A DNA stretch of 64,000 nt from CBDFGS01 sp965247255 (GCA_965247255.1 CBDFGS010000013.1:990595-1054594), one strand, 5' to 3'. Positions 18,136-27,590 are shown, counted from the first letter of the stretch. Translations and numbers: made by a program. The notes: a model not told the origin generated them from the sequence alone.

Positions 18136-18921
18136 GTGGATACTCACGATCTCGCTCCGCCAACTCCGCGAAGGTTCTACGTCCACGACGACATCAGCGA
18201 CAGCGTGCGCGAGTCCTACGGGCCGGACTCCCCGGCATTCCTGCTGACCCAGGAGCTATTGGAGCTGATACGCCGGCGCCGCGAACGAGTAGCTGTGCTG
18301 ACGCTCGAGGACCAGATCGAAGGCCTGATCGCTAAGCGCGCCCACACCCCTTATGGGGTGACCATCGGGATCGGCCGCGCCGGGGAGAGGGTCGCCGAGC
18401 GTCTTCACGAGCGGACGGGGTGGTTTCCCTATATGCGCAGGGTCGACGTTGCCCGCGAAGAGACCGGCACAGCGTCATATCTCCTGATTAGCACTACCGG
18501 CGAGACCGTGAGCAAGCAGCTCGCCGGCCTCGAGCCGTTTTCGTCTGTCGCCGTGGTTGATGACACGGTGTTCTCAGGGTTGACCATGCGCACCGTTTTG
18601 CTGGAGCTCCCGGAGGGTGTGCTGGCTCGCAGCCATGTCTTCTGTTTGAGGGCAGTTACCCGAAGCCTTCCCGAAATAAGGGCGCTCTGCCCGGTCGCCG
18701 TGGGGTTCGAGGCCGGGGGAAGAATACTGGAGGACGTCAGTTTCATCAACGCCAGTGGCCTGGTACTGAGGGTGGCTATCAGGCGGGCCGGCAAGACCCC
18801 GATGGCGTTCTTCGAGCGCGAGGCCTGGATGCGGGCGTGGTTCCCTGAGGACTACCTGCAGGTAATCTCGCTGTGCCGGCGTCTCAACTCCACCCTCGAG
18901 CCGGAGAAGGTCCTCACATAA
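18136..18921 (+). CDS. Phosphoribosyltransferase-like protein
   Basis: 261 aa, in line with egtBD (36-bp gap, GTG start). Residues ~138-150, VAVVDDTVFSGLT, fit the PRPP-binding loop of type I phosphoribosyltransferases (hydrophobic strand, two Asp, then S-G-x-T). An earlier Gly-rich strand TPYGVTIGIGRAGERVAERL is placed as expected for the pyrophosphate loop. The rest is not family-specific. It may be a transferase on a base or related compound, or a regulator using the fold. Its position suggests a link with the histidine-derived thiol pathway, since histidine itself is made from PRPP, but this is inference. Confidence 0.6.
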   Translation: MDTHDLAPPTPRRFYVHDDISDSVRESYGPDSPAFLLTQELLELIRRRRERVAVLTLEDQIEGLIAKRAHTPYGVTIGIGRAGERVAERLHERTGWFPYMRRVDVAREETGTASYLLISTTGETVSKQLAGLEPFSSVAVVDDTVFSGLTMRTVLLELPEGVLARSHVFCLRAVTRSLPEIRALCPVAVGFEAGGRILEDVSFINASGLVLRVAIRRAGKTPMAFFEREAWMRAWFPEDYLQVISLCRRLNSTLEPEKVLT

Positions 18922-18931
18922 TGTGTATGGG

Positions 18932-19756
18932 CTAGGCCGTCCGCCTCTTGATTGTGGCAGCTGCGATGAAACCGCCGGTGGCCACCAGAGTCATGGCCGG
19001 GCCCGACGGGAGGTTGAAGTGGAAGGAGAGGTAAAGACCGACCACAGCGGCCAGGACGCCTAGCAGCGCCCCTACTACAATCACCGAGCTGAAGCTGCGC
19101 ACCAGAAGGTACGCAGTCGCTGCCGGGGTCACCAGCATCGCCATCACCAGAACGATACCGACCGCCTGAAGCGCCATCACTATCACCAGCGCCAGAAGCA
19201 CGAGCAGCAAGTAGTCCATCCGCACTGCCGGAAGGCCCACTACCGCAGCGCCCACCGGGTCGAAGCTGCTGAAGACCAGCTCCTTGTAGAACAGGTAGAG
19301 CAAGGCGATCACAAGTGCAGCCAGACCCGCGGTGACGTAAACGTCTAATTGGGAGACCCCAAGGACCTGACCGAGAAGAAGGTCTTCCAGGTCTACGTTG
19401 ATGCCGCCGGCCCTCGTCAGCAGTACAAGCCCGAGCGCAAAGAAGCCCGCGAAGAGGATCCCGATCGACGTATCTTCGCTGACGCCGGTCCGCCTGCTAA
19501 GGTACCCGATCAAGATAGCCACCGCCGCGCCGGCGGGGACAGCCCCCGCGACAGGATTAACCCCAACGATCAACGCGATGACAAGCCCGGGAAGCACCGC
19601 GTGCGCCAGGGCGTCGCCCATGAACGCCAGGCCCCGGGTCACGACAAAGCTACCCAGGATAGGGCACATAACGCCCACCAGGACCGAGACCGCCATCGCC
19701 CTGACCATAAAGCCGTAGCTGAACGGCTGCAGCAGTGGCTCGAGAATTGCGTCCAT
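18932..19756 (-). CDS. znuB: Metal ABC transporter permease (ZnuB/MntB type)
   Basis: A 274-aa ABC-3 family membrane protein with about eight hydrophobic segments; it forms the channel of a zinc or manganese importer. Typical features are GSFVVTRGLAFMGDALAHAVLPG near the second helix and the DYLLLVLLALVIVMALQAVGIVLV segment followed by MLVTPAATAYLL. It is last in the zur-znuA-znuC-znuB order on the minus strand, 51 bp after the ATPase. The metal cannot be proven, though the linked Fur-family gene favours zinc. Converges with the phosphoribosyltransferase-like gene. Confidence 0.92.
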   Translation of the reverse strand: MDAILEPLLQPFSYGFMVRAMAVSVLVGVMCPILGSFVVTRGLAFMGDALAHAVLPGLVIALIVGVNPVAGAVPAGAAVAILIGYLSRRTGVSEDTSIGILFAGFFALGLVLLTRAGGINVDLEDLLLGQVLGVSQLDVYVTAGLAALVIALLYLFYKELVFSSFDPVGAAVVGLPAVRMDYLLLVLLALVIVMALQAVGIVLVMAMLVTPAATAYLLVRSFSSVIVVGALLGVLAAVVGLYLSFHFNLPSGPAMTLVATGGFIAAATIKRRTA

Positions 19757-19807
19757 CTCCGCTCCCAGGCTCGATGATGCTGTGGCCGGCGTCAGGCCGG
19801 CCGGGCC

Positions 19808-20560
19808 TCAGGCGCTGGCGAACTGCACGCCGTGAGAGCCATAGAGCTCCTCCAGGACAGCCGGCGTGAATGCGACCTCCGGGGTCCCGAAGGCACATAC
19901 GTGGTGATTCAGGCAGAGCACCTGGTCGAAACGCTTGGCGAGGTTCGTGAGGTCGTGTGTGGCCATCAGGACCACCCTGCCTTCGTCTCTCAGCGACCTG
20001 AGAACGCCAACTAGGCCCTCCTGTGAGCCGACGTCCACCCCGCTGAAAGCCTCGTCCAGTAGCAATACCTCGGCCTCCTGCGCCAGCGCCCTGGCGACGA
20101 AGACGCGTTGCCGCTGTCCACCCGAGAGCTCCGCCATCAGTGCTGAGCGCTGGTCCCACATTCCCACGCGCTCGAGACACAGCTTGGCTAGATCGCGGTC
20201 TCGGCGGCCCGGCCGCTGTAGCCAGCCAATATGCCGCGTGCGACCCAGCATCACCACCTCCAGCGCCGTCAGCGGGAACCGCCAGTTCACCCGCTCCCGT
20301 TGGGGCACGTAGGCCAGGCCACCGCCGCTCTTACCCGCGGCGGTCTTGAGCTTGATCCGGCCCCTGGTCGCCGCGAGGATACCCGCGATGGCGTTGAAGA
20401 GCGTGCTCTTTCCGGCACCGTTAGGTCCGACGACGCCAACCAGGGCACTAGGGCCGACGGCGAAGGTAACGCCGTCCAGGACCCGGATGCCACCCATCTC
20501 GACCGTGAGGTCTTCCACTTCGAGCGTCGGGCTGAGCTGCTCCGACGTTGCCGGGGTCAT
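19808..20560 (-). CDS. znuC: Metal ABC transporter ATP-binding protein (ZnuC type)
   Basis: A 250-aa ATPase powering the metal importer. Walker A is GPNGAGKST, the Q-loop lies in LAYVPQRERVNW, the ABC signature is ELSGGQRQRVFVARALAQ, Walker B is VLLLDEAFSGVD, and the switch His is in VLMATHDL. The start overlaps the end of the substrate-binding gene by 4 bp, showing tight coupling. Best match is the ZnuC/MntA subgroup. Confidence 0.94.
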   Translation of the reverse strand: MTPATSEQLSPTLEVEDLTVEMGGIRVLDGVTFAVGPSALVGVVGPNGAGKSTLFNAIAGILAATRGRIKLKTAAGKSGGGLAYVPQRERVNWRFPLTALEVVMLGRTRHIGWLQRPGRRDRDLAKLCLERVGMWDQRSALMAELSGGQRQRVFVARALAQEAEVLLLDEAFSGVDVGSQEGLVGVLRSLRDEGRVVLMATHDLTNLAKRFDQVLCLNHHVCAFGTPEVAFTPAVLEELYGSHGVQFASA

Positions 20561-21561
20561 CTCAGCGCCTTTACGATTTCGGCGACGTCCGACATCATCA
20601 TGTCGATGTAGGTAGCGGCGGGGCCGTCCGGTCCTCCCAACGAGCCGGTGTATAGGCCGTTGACGAAAGCGGCGCCCGTCTCGCCTGCGACCGTGCGCGA
20701 TAGCTGACCGCTCGCGGTCTGCTCGGCAAACACGGCGGGCGCATCGTACCGCCGCACCCGGTCCACCAGCCTGGCGATCTGGTCAGCGGAAGGCTCGACC
20801 TCGGTCGTAACGCCTGGGATGACGGTCCCCACCACCTCAAAGCCGTATCGACGAGCGAAGTAGTTGAAGCTGTCATGCGACGTAACCAGCAAACGACGCC
20901 TTTCCGGAATCAAGTCGACCTGCGCTTCGATCCAGCTATGAAGCTCGTCAAGCTCCGCGTTGTAACGAAGGGAACTTGCTTGATATACATCCCCGCCTTG
21001 CGGGTCCAGGCCCGCCAGCTCCCCGGCGATATGTGAGACCGCCTTTTTCGCACGCAGTGGATCGAGCCAGAAGTGCGGGTCGAGGGTGACGTAACCGCCT
21101 CCACGGCTCTCGCCCGCAGCCTCGATTGGGTCAGTGATGCTACCCAGCATCACGACCCTTGACGGATCGGCTGCTGCGTTCCTAATGAGGCCGTTTAGCC
21201 ATGCCGCCTCGAGCCCCAGCCCGACCCCCACCACCAGGTCCGCGTCTGCGAGCCGCGCTACGTCGCGAGCCCCGGGCTGGAACTTGTGAGGGTCTGCACC
21301 AACGGGCAGAAGGCTGGACGCATCGACTCGATCGCCTCCGACATTTCGCACCCAGTCCGCGACTACGTTTGTCGTCGCCACAACGACAAGTGGGCCATCG
21401 GCCCCGGCTGGGGCGCCTGCGACCCGCGCTTGCTGTCCAGGCGATGAAACGGCCCCCTGGCTCGAGTCACCACCGGTCGAGCACGCAGCAGCTACTCCAA
21501 GCGTGCAATACGCGATGGTCCGCACCACGCCTGGCATACTGTCTTTGATACGCAGTCTCAT
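20557..21561 (-). CDS. znuA: Metal ABC transporter substrate-binding lipoprotein (ZnuA type)
   Basis: About 334 aa; captures Zn2+ or Mn2+ outside the membrane and delivers it to the permease. It has a short signal with lipobox (VAAAC) and then a cluster A-I fold: VVATTNVVADWVRNVGG, the first His ligand in LLPVGADPHKFQPGARD, the second in DPHFWLDP, the third in VTSHDSFNYFARRYGFEVVG, and an acidic ligand in VFAEQTASG. The His-rich loop typical of some ZnuA is absent. Start taken at ATG 21561; the longer frame to 21744 would overlap the regulator. Confidence 0.92.
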   Translation of the reverse strand: MRLRIKDSMPGVVRTIAYCTLGVAAACSTGGDSSQGAVSSPGQQARVAGAPAGADGPLVVVATTNVVADWVRNVGGDRVDASSLLPVGADPHKFQPGARDVARLADADLVVGVGLGLEAAWLNGLIRNAAADPSRVVMLGSITDPIEAAGESRGGGYVTLDPHFWLDPLRAKKAVSHIAGELAGLDPQGGDVYQASSLRYNAELDELHSWIEAQVDLIPERRRLLVTSHDSFNYFARRYGFEVVGTVIPGVTTEVEPSADQIARLVDRVRRYDAPAVFAEQTASGQLSRTVAGETGAAFVNGLYTGSLGGPDGPAATYIDMMMSDVAEIVKALR

Positions 21562-21599
21562 TATGTCCCGCGTTGCTCCTGCTAATCGAGGATGGAGGG

Positions 21600-22028
21600 C
21601 TAGGCCGCGGCCCGCGTCATGCAGTCTCGGCAGGTGATATAGAACTCGATCCGGTGGCCCACGATCTCCCCGGAGACCTCGCCGCCAATAGACCGCAATA
21701 GACGCTCGATAGTTGCGTCCCTGAAGTCGCCCACGGTGCCGCACTGCAGGCAGATAGTGTGGTGGTGGTGCTCGAACCGCGCCAGCGTGTAGGTAGGCGT
21801 CCCATTAGGGAGGGCCAGCTTGCAGATTACGCCCGCGTCCAGGAGGAGCTTTATGGTCCTGTACACGGTCGCTCGCCCAACCCCGGGAAGCTCCGTGTTG
21901 ATCTCCTCGGCCCTGAAGCTGTCCACTTTGCCCCCGATGGCGTCCGCGACCTGGCGTCTCGGCTGGGTGGACCTGTACCCGCGATCCTCAAGCATCGCCA
22001 TCAGGTCTGGGATCACGGAAAGCGTCAT
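21600..22028 (-). CDS. zur: Fur-family metal regulator (probably Zur)
   Basis: About 142 aa. A winged-helix DNA-binding domain (GYRSTQPRRQVADAI...GRATVYRTIKLLLDAGVI) is followed by a dimerisation domain with HHHHTICLQCGTVGDF and a second CxxC (CRDC) near the end. These are the structural zinc site and metal-sensing His cluster of Fur proteins. As the first gene before znuACB it likely represses the operon when metal is replete; Zur is the simplest reading, Mur or Fur remain possible. Start set at ATG 22028; a GTG 12 bases earlier is an alternative. I could not identify an operator with confidence. Confidence 0.88.
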   Translation of the reverse strand: MTLSVIPDLMAMLEDRGYRSTQPRRQVADAIGGKVDSFRAEEINTELPGVGRATVYRTIKLLLDAGVICKLALPNGTPTYTLARFEHHHHTICLQCGTVGDFRDATIERLLRSIGGEVSGEIVGHRIEFYITCRDCMTRAAA

Positions 22029-22085
22029 ATCAGTATTCACAGCACCAGAGCGGTAATAGAGACATGGTATCAGAACAGCGCTCAA

Positions 22086-22405
22086 GCCTCAAAGGTCGAT
22101 CGACTGGGAGAGCGAAATGCCCGGCGAAGCCTCGCGCGGGCGGACCGAGCGTCAGGAGAACAAGTTCAGTCGGCGCTGGGCTGAACGCCGCTTTTGTCCT
22201 CCCTCCCCTCGGCGGGAGTGTATAGACCGAGGACATAGGTAACACATGTTCGGAGACATGGGTTACACCTCAAGGCATGAAACCTCGATGGGAGAGTGCA
22301 CATGCCCTGGAACGTGGAAACAGGGAGGGAGTTAGACGGAGGGGACTACCCAAACCCAACCCGTCTCACCGCAACGGGCCCTGGCCGACAAGATCGAGGA
22401 TGCAG
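22086..22405. other. Intergenic region, no gene; short direct repeats
   Basis: About 320 bp between the regulator start and the HNH gene. Two related 14-base sequences, GACATAGGTAACAC (22232-22245) and GACATGGGTTACAC (22255-22268), form an imperfect tandem repeat. Together with the downstream segment they resemble the terminal region of a DDE-integrase-type insertion sequence, without any transposase. I regard this as a possible IS remnant only. Confidence 0.3.
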
Positions 22406-22915
22406 CTATGACTCCCAAGGGATAAACGGACGCCACTCCTCCATGATGGTCCGGTGGTGAAAAAGATAGTACGGGTTCGGCCTGGGGGCGGTCGGCTTCC
22501 TCAAGAGGCGCATCTTGGCCTGCTTGGGCGTGAGCCCGGCCTTGCGATGATTGCAAGGTATGCAAGCGCTGACCACGTTCTCCCAGGAGTGCTCGCCGCC
22601 TCTGGACCGGGGCGCTATGTGGTCTATAGTGAGAGTGCGCGTCTCGAGTCCGCAATACTGGCAGGTGAACTGGTCCCTGTAGAATACCGCCCGGCGCGAA
22701 AGACGTCGTTTCGCCAGGGGCCGCTTCACCATATATATCAGACGGATTACCGATGGGACTTCAAACGTCTGCGTGACGCTGCGTATGTAACCGAGTCCGT
22801 TGGCCATCGGCTCGGCCTTCCCAAGGCCCAGCAGAACGAACGCTCTCCGGACGTTGCATACGTTGAGCGGCTGGTAGTTCTGATTCAATACCAGCACGGG
22901 GGAGTTGATCAGCAT
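22406..22915 (-). CDS. HNH endonuclease family protein
   Basis: 169 aa with a C-terminal HNH nuclease domain: CQYCG and CIPCN form the zinc-binding cysteine pairs around TIDHIAPRSRGGEHSWENVVSAC, which holds the His-Asn-His catalytic set. The N-terminal part (LVLNQNYQPLNVCNVRRAFVLLGLGKAE) is typical of the widespread stand-alone bacterial HNH proteins of unknown role, not of a restriction enzyme. No methylase or phage gene is adjacent. Confidence 0.9.
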   Translation of the reverse strand: MLINSPVLVLNQNYQPLNVCNVRRAFVLLGLGKAEPMANGLGYIRSVTQTFEVPSVIRLIYMVKRPLAKRRLSRRAVFYRDQFTCQYCGLETRTLTIDHIAPRSRGGEHSWENVVSACIPCNHRKAGLTPKQAKMRLLRKPTAPRPNPYYLFHHRTIMEEWRPFIPWES

Positions 22916-22949
22916 GACTAATGCGGTGAAGGCGCTGGGCGCGGCGCGG

Positions 22950-23597
22950 CTACTCTATCTTGCTTTTCAGTATGTCGAGCGCAACCTTGAAATCAGACGG
23001 TATTACGCCCAGGGCGTCGGCGGGTATCGCATTGGTGACGTCGATAAAGATAGGTACTAGCAGAGACTCCGTCAAGCCCGACTCCAGGCCCTCCTTGACC
23101 TCCTCGACCCGAGCGATCTTGTCCTTCAGCACCGTTATCTGTTGGCCGACGTCACCAGGCAAGGAGGTGCCTTCCGGTATGTTTCCCGTTAGAGCTTCCA
23201 AATCGAAGTCGTACGTCAGCCGCGCAAGGCCTATCACAAGGGCGCCGGAGATCGCCACGCCGAGGAGCAAGCCCAACGCCGCTCCCCCGAGCTTGTCTAC
23301 CATCCCTGACATCCCCAGGGTGAATATCGTCAGCAAAGGCTTGATCACCCGGGTTGCGATGGAGGAGATGATGATGGCCCCGAAGATAATGACCGCATAC
23401 GCCACTACGGTAACCAGCGTATCGTTGGAGAGCGAGTCCTCGAAAATTGCTCCGACGTCGTCGCTGTACTGACCTGCGAGGATCCAGCCTACATACACGC
23501 CGACGACCATGACAGCCGCCTTGATAAGCCCGATCTTCATTCCGACGATAGCGCCCAGGATAAGCGGAACTATGATGGCGATGTCGAGCCAGTTCAC
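22950..23597 (-). CDS. CvpA family membrane protein
   Basis: 215 aa with four hydrophobic segments in the first ~130 residues (WLDIAIIVPLILGAIVGMKIG, AAVMVVGVYVGWILAG, VTVVAYAVIIFGAIIISSI, GGAALGLLLGVAISGALVIG) and a soluble helical tail. This is the colicin V production/CvpA topology, an inner-membrane protein linked to envelope homeostasis. Start is GTG 23597. The HNH gene follows after 34 bp. Confidence 0.85.
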   Translation of the reverse strand: MNWLDIAIIVPLILGAIVGMKIGLIKAAVMVVGVYVGWILAGQYSDDVGAIFEDSLSNDTLVTVVAYAVIIFGAIIISSIATRVIKPLLTIFTLGMSGMVDKLGGAALGLLLGVAISGALVIGLARLTYDFDLEALTGNIPEGTSLPGDVGQQITVLKDKIARVEEVKEGLESGLTESLLVPIFIDVTNAIPADALGVIPSDFKVALDILKSKIE

Positions 23598-23958
23598 GTT
23601 GTCACCTCTTACCGCTCGCTCGGTAACATAAAAGCGCCGAGCCCGCGTCGGGGTCCGGCGAGCACCTTGTCGGAGGGCGGGACTGCCTATGCGGCCTGGT
23701 GGCCTGGTCGAAAACCAGCTTCAGTGTACCATAGCGACAAAGGCTCGAAAAGGTAGCTGGCATCTATCTAGCGCCCTTGCAACTCGGCACTGGCGCGCAC
23801 CCGCAGGCTGGCTCGGGCAGACGCGCCACCCCTTAGCGCCCCCGTAGCCACCCCGTAAGGGCGGGTTTGAACCTCGCCCTTACGCCATTACATAGTTGCG
23901 CCAGCTACCTCCTTCGGGGCGTTTGCACATAGTGATGCCTTCCACACGTGTGGCCCAC
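23598..23958. other. Intergenic region with palindromic repeat
   Basis: About 360 bp between the CvpA start and the PAP2 stop. No ORF looks real. It contains the palindromic element at 23852-23879, listed separately, and a GTAGCTGGC...GCCAGCTAC pair of inverted arms (near 23753 and 23902) that brackets it at a distance. Confidence 0.45.
23852..23879. repeat. Palindromic repeat core, copy B
   Basis: A near-perfect hairpin: CGTAAGGGCGGGTTTGAAC pairs with the following CTCGCCCTTACG. It is a variant of the GTAGGGGCGGGTTTC core of 3870-3898 and 61161-61191, with a partly different stem but the same central GGTTT(C/G)AA loop region. Confidence 0.55.
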
Positions 23959-24672
23959 CTACGGCGACTGACCCTGACTATCCACAACGCTGCTTCTGGC
24001 CTCGACCCAGCGACGCCATGACCAGATAGCCCCTACGAGCACGGCGCCCCCGAAGGCGTACCCCCCTAACACGTCACCGGCCCAGTGCGCTCCTAAGTAG
24101 ACGCGCGATAGCCCCACGATGACCACGGCGGCCGCAACAGCGGCCCGCACCAACCACCGCAGGCGCCTCTTCTCGGGGGCCATCGTGAACAGCAGCACCC
24201 CGAGGAAGACGACGTAGTGCATCACGTGGCCGCTGGGGAATGAGTAGCCGTCGGCCGCCCTGACGATTTCGACCAGGTCCTCCGAAGGGCGAGGCCGTGC
24301 AACGGCGGCCTTCACAATTGTTCGCGCCGCGAACCCGGCGATCGGCGCTGCAACGACCAGCGCAGCGACGCCGCGATGCCCCTTGATGAAAAGCCAGCCA
24401 CCCGCCAATATCAGAACGGCCCCGGCTACGATCTCGTCGCCGAGGAGAGACACCGCAGCCATCAGCCAGTCCAGCCACGACGATCGCCAGGACTGGAGCC
24501 ACGTCGAAAAGGCAACTTCGCCTGGGTAGTTATCGACGCCCCTGGCTGAGAAGGCAAAGAGCGCCAGCGCCGCGATAGCCGCGCCCAACGCGACAGCTCT
24601 CACGGCCTGACGCCGGCCCGTGCGAATGCCGTCCCTTGGGAGTTGCTCTTCGCCTGACTCAGTATCCATCAC
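23959..24672 (-). CDS. PAP2 family phosphatase
   Basis: A 237-aa membrane phosphatase with six hydrophobic segments. All three PAP2 motifs are present: KAAVARPRPSED, SFPSGHVMHY and SRVYLGAHWAGDVLGG, holding the Arg, Ser-Gly-His and His residues of the phosphohistidine mechanism. It probably dephosphorylates a lipid phosphate such as phosphatidate, PGP or undecaprenyl pyrophosphate. Start at GTG 24672 or the next codon, ATG 24669. Confidence 0.92.
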   Translation of the reverse strand: MMDTESGEEQLPRDGIRTGRRQAVRAVALGAAIAALALFAFSARGVDNYPGEVAFSTWLQSWRSSWLDWLMAAVSLLGDEIVAGAVLILAGGWLFIKGHRGVAALVVAAPIAGFAARTIVKAAVARPRPSEDLVEIVRAADGYSFPSGHVMHYVVFLGVLLFTMAPEKRRLRWLVRAAVAAAVVIVGLSRVYLGAHWAGDVLGGYAFGGAVLVGAIWSWRRWVEARSSVVDSQGQSP

Positions 24673-24834
24673 AGGGGTCTATCTGGCGGAGTGGTACCGG
24701 GACTCGTGCGTCTGGAGCGCTGCGCTTTACCACGTGGCGAAAGCGTTTCCAGGGGACTATTCCGGGACTAGGCCAAAGGGAACAGCGATAGACGATAAGA
24801 CAGAGAGCAAGGAGTGGACGCTGGGCGTATGCCG

Positions 24835-27495
24835 TTAGTCGGTCCTCCGTCCCTCGTGGTCAACGGCCACCACGGGCAAACCAAGCTCTCTCAGCCCCGG
24901 CTCTACGACCTCCGCGTCTCCCACCACCAAGACCACCAGCTCGCTGTCCGCAATCCTCGCTGACCCCAAGCGGTGCAACTCGTCCAGGGTCACAGCCTCC
25001 AGATTGGGGATGAGGGTCGTGTAGTAATCGTCGTCCAGCCCGTAGATTGCTAGCTGGCTCATTTGCTGTAGCATCTGCCCCTGTGTCTCGAACTGCCCTG
25101 GGAATCCCATGAGAATCCCATCTTTGGCCGAGCGGAGCTCCTCCTGTGAGACAGGCCTATCGCCGCGGATGTCAGCGAACTCCTTAAGCGTCTCGACCAC
25201 GGACTCCTTGGTCACAGCCGTATCCACTGCGCCGCCGGCCAGGAGTGCGGATGGGACCTTAGCCCAATCGATGCTCGAGCTATACCCGTAGCTATATCCC
25301 TTGTCTTGTCGAAGGTTCATGAACAGGCGGGCCATCGGGTGGCCGCCGAAGATGTAGTTCAACAGGGCCATCCCATAGTATTCGGGATCGTGCCGGTCAA
25401 TCGTGAGGTGCCCTGCCCGGATGATCGACTGCGCCGCCCCGGGCTTGTTCGCCAGGTAGATCGTTGTAGGGGACGGTGCTAGCCCTGCACCCAACGTATC
25501 TCCGTTACCACGCTTTGTACCGCCGGCCCAGTTGCCGAGCAGCTCCTCGGACCTCGCGAAGACCTCTTCCAGATTCACGTCCCCCACGACTATAAGCGTG
25601 GCGTCGCCGGGTCCATAGTGCTCCTCGAAGTGACTGGTCACTTGATCCCGCGTGAGCGCCCCGACCGAGGCCTCTGTCCCCACCAATGGATGACCGTAGC
25701 TGGTATCGGGCCCGTAGACCAGAGCGCGTGAAGCCCTCTGTGAGATCAACGCCGGGTCGTCCGACACGCGGCTCAAGTCGGCCAGCCGCTCCTTGCGCAC
25801 TCGTTCGAGCTCCTCAGCTGGAAACGTGGAGTTCCGGACGACATCGGCGATGACGTCCAGAGCTGCCGGCCAGTGGGATGTGAGCGTCTCGATAGCCAGA
25901 ACGACATTGTCCCGGTTGGCGCCCGCGTCCAGATGTGTTCCCACCGACTCCAGCTCGTCCGCGATCTCCTGGCTGGAGCGGCGCTTGGTCCCCTCTGTCA
26001 GCATCGCCGCCGTCATGTGGGCCAGCCCGGGTGAGCCAGCCGGATCGGAGGTCGCACCCGCATCCCCCAAGATCAGGCCCATGGCGACCACAGGCAGCGA
26101 CCTGTTCTCGACATGCATCAGCTTGAGACCGTTTGGCAGATCCCGGCGCGCCGGCACGGGGGGAACGAACGCCTTGAGGGCGCCTCCCTTCGGCATCGCG
26201 GAGCGGTCGACCGAGCTGGCGGCGGGCTTCGTGTCGGCCTCCGGCACGATGGTCAGCCGTACACGATTACCCCCCAGCATCGAGTTCGCAACCCGCACAA
26301 CGTCGTCGCGCGAAACATCAGCGAAACGCTGCAAGTCGGTATTAATAACGCCGGGGTCCCCCGCCATCACGTTGTAGTAGTTGAGCTGATCGGCCTTTCC
26401 ACCGAATCCGCCGAGCCTCTCCAGTTGGTGTACGTGTTGGCTCTCCAGCATGTTTCGAGCCCTGTTCATCTCCTGGTCCGACGGCGGCTCTCGGCGCAAG
26501 CGCTCCAGCTCCTCGTCCACCACCTCCCGCGATTCCTCCAGCTCATGCCCCGGGCTTGCCGTCACCTGGACGTGAAACTCACCTGATATCTCCTGGGTGT
26601 AGTTGCCGACGCTCACCTGACGAGCGATCTGCTTCTCGTACACCAGCGACCGGTAGAGCCTCGAGCTCTTTCCCTCCCCAAGCACCATCGCCAGGGTCTC
26701 CAGCGGCGCGTCGTCCGCGCCGAATGCGGGGGAGGTGGGCCACGTCAGCACGAGCCTCGGGAGCTGTACGCTGTCAGGCACCGTCATCCCCACCTCGCCA
26801 CTGAGCGACGAGTCCATTCGGCCAATCCGGTTAATCGGCGGACCAGGGGGTATATCCCCAAAGTAGAGCTCGACCTTGCGCTTCACATCTTCGACGTCCA
26901 CGTCTCCCGCTATCGCAAGACTGGCGTTGGATGGCGCGTAGAAGCGCCTGAAGAAGTCCTGCACGTCACTTAGAGCCGCAGCCTCCAGGTCTTCCTGCGA
27001 ACCTATGACGGGCCAGCCATACGGATGGGGCGCTGGGTACAGCCTCTCCGGCAGTAGGAGGTGAGCGCTGCCGTAGGGGCGGTTCTCATAGCTCTGCCGC
27101 CGCTCGTTCTTCACTACGTCGCGTTGGATATCGAAGCGCTCCTGGTCCAGCGCGTCCAGCAGGAACCCCATCCTGTCGGCTTCGAGCCAGAGGGCGAGGT
27201 CCAGCTGGCTGGACGGAAGCGTCTCCCAGTAGTTTGTCCTATCGGACGTGGTTGACCCGTTAATCTGCGCGCCGACCTTCTGGAGCGGCTCGAAGTAGTT
27301 CCGGTTGTGGTGCTTGGAACCCTCGAACATCACGTGCTCGAACAGGTGAGCGAACCCCGTCCTGCCGATCTCCTCGTCCTTGGAGCCAACGTGATACCAG
27401 ACGTTGACAGCCACCATTGGCGCCGAGTCGTCCTCGTGAAGCACCACCTTCAGTCCGTTGGATAGAGTGAACTCCTCGAACGAAATCGACAGCAT
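24835..27495 (-). CDS. Double-length M16 metallopeptidase
   Basis: About 886 aa made of two M16 (insulinase/pitrilysin) units. The N-terminal unit has the zinc motif HxxEH in GFAHLFEHVMFEG and a downstream VVKNERRQSYENRPYG that should give the third ligand. The second unit, from ~residue 450 (KLMHVENRSLPVVAMGLILGDAG), lacks the HxxEH and acts as the inactive partner, ending with the R/Y-type block RLFMNLRQDKGYSYGYSS. In many bacteria the two units are separate genes; here they are fused. No obvious signal peptide. Start taken at ATG 27495 rather than 27507. Confidence 0.93.
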   Translation of the reverse strand: MLSISFEEFTLSNGLKVVLHEDDSAPMVAVNVWYHVGSKDEEIGRTGFAHLFEHVMFEGSKHHNRNYFEPLQKVGAQINGSTTSDRTNYWETLPSSQLDLALWLEADRMGFLLDALDQERFDIQRDVVKNERRQSYENRPYGSAHLLLPERLYPAPHPYGWPVIGSQEDLEAAALSDVQDFFRRFYAPSNASLAIAGDVDVEDVKRKVELYFGDIPPGPPINRIGRMDSSLSGEVGMTVPDSVQLPRLVLTWPTSPAFGADDAPLETLAMVLGEGKSSRLYRSLVYEKQIARQVSVGNYTQEISGEFHVQVTASPGHELEESREVVDEELERLRREPPSDQEMNRARNMLESQHVHQLERLGGFGGKADQLNYYNVMAGDPGVINTDLQRFADVSRDDVVRVANSMLGGNRVRLTIVPEADTKPAASSVDRSAMPKGGALKAFVPPVPARRDLPNGLKLMHVENRSLPVVAMGLILGDAGATSDPAGSPGLAHMTAAMLTEGTKRRSSQEIADELESVGTHLDAGANRDNVVLAIETLTSHWPAALDVIADVVRNSTFPAEELERVRKERLADLSRVSDDPALISQRASRALVYGPDTSYGHPLVGTEASVGALTRDQVTSHFEEHYGPGDATLIVVGDVNLEEVFARSEELLGNWAGGTKRGNGDTLGAGLAPSPTTIYLANKPGAAQSIIRAGHLTIDRHDPEYYGMALLNYIFGGHPMARLFMNLRQDKGYSYGYSSSIDWAKVPSALLAGGAVDTAVTKESVVETLKEFADIRGDRPVSQEELRSAKDGILMGFPGQFETQGQMLQQMSQLAIYGLDDDYYTTLIPNLEAVTLDELHRLGSARIADSELVVLVVGDAEVVEPGLRELGLPVVAVDHEGRRTD

Positions 27496-27590
27496 TTGAC
27501 GCTCCACCGTACTACGAGGGTTGGGGCTCAGCTTCCGGATTATATCACCTCAAGTTGCTCGGCCCGACGTACCGCCTTGTAGCTGACCGG

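Noticed and set aside
22406..22915. HNH protein as part of a restriction or phage-defence system
   Set aside because: No methylase, specificity subunit or known defence gene adjoins it, and its N-terminus matches common stand-alone HNH proteins.
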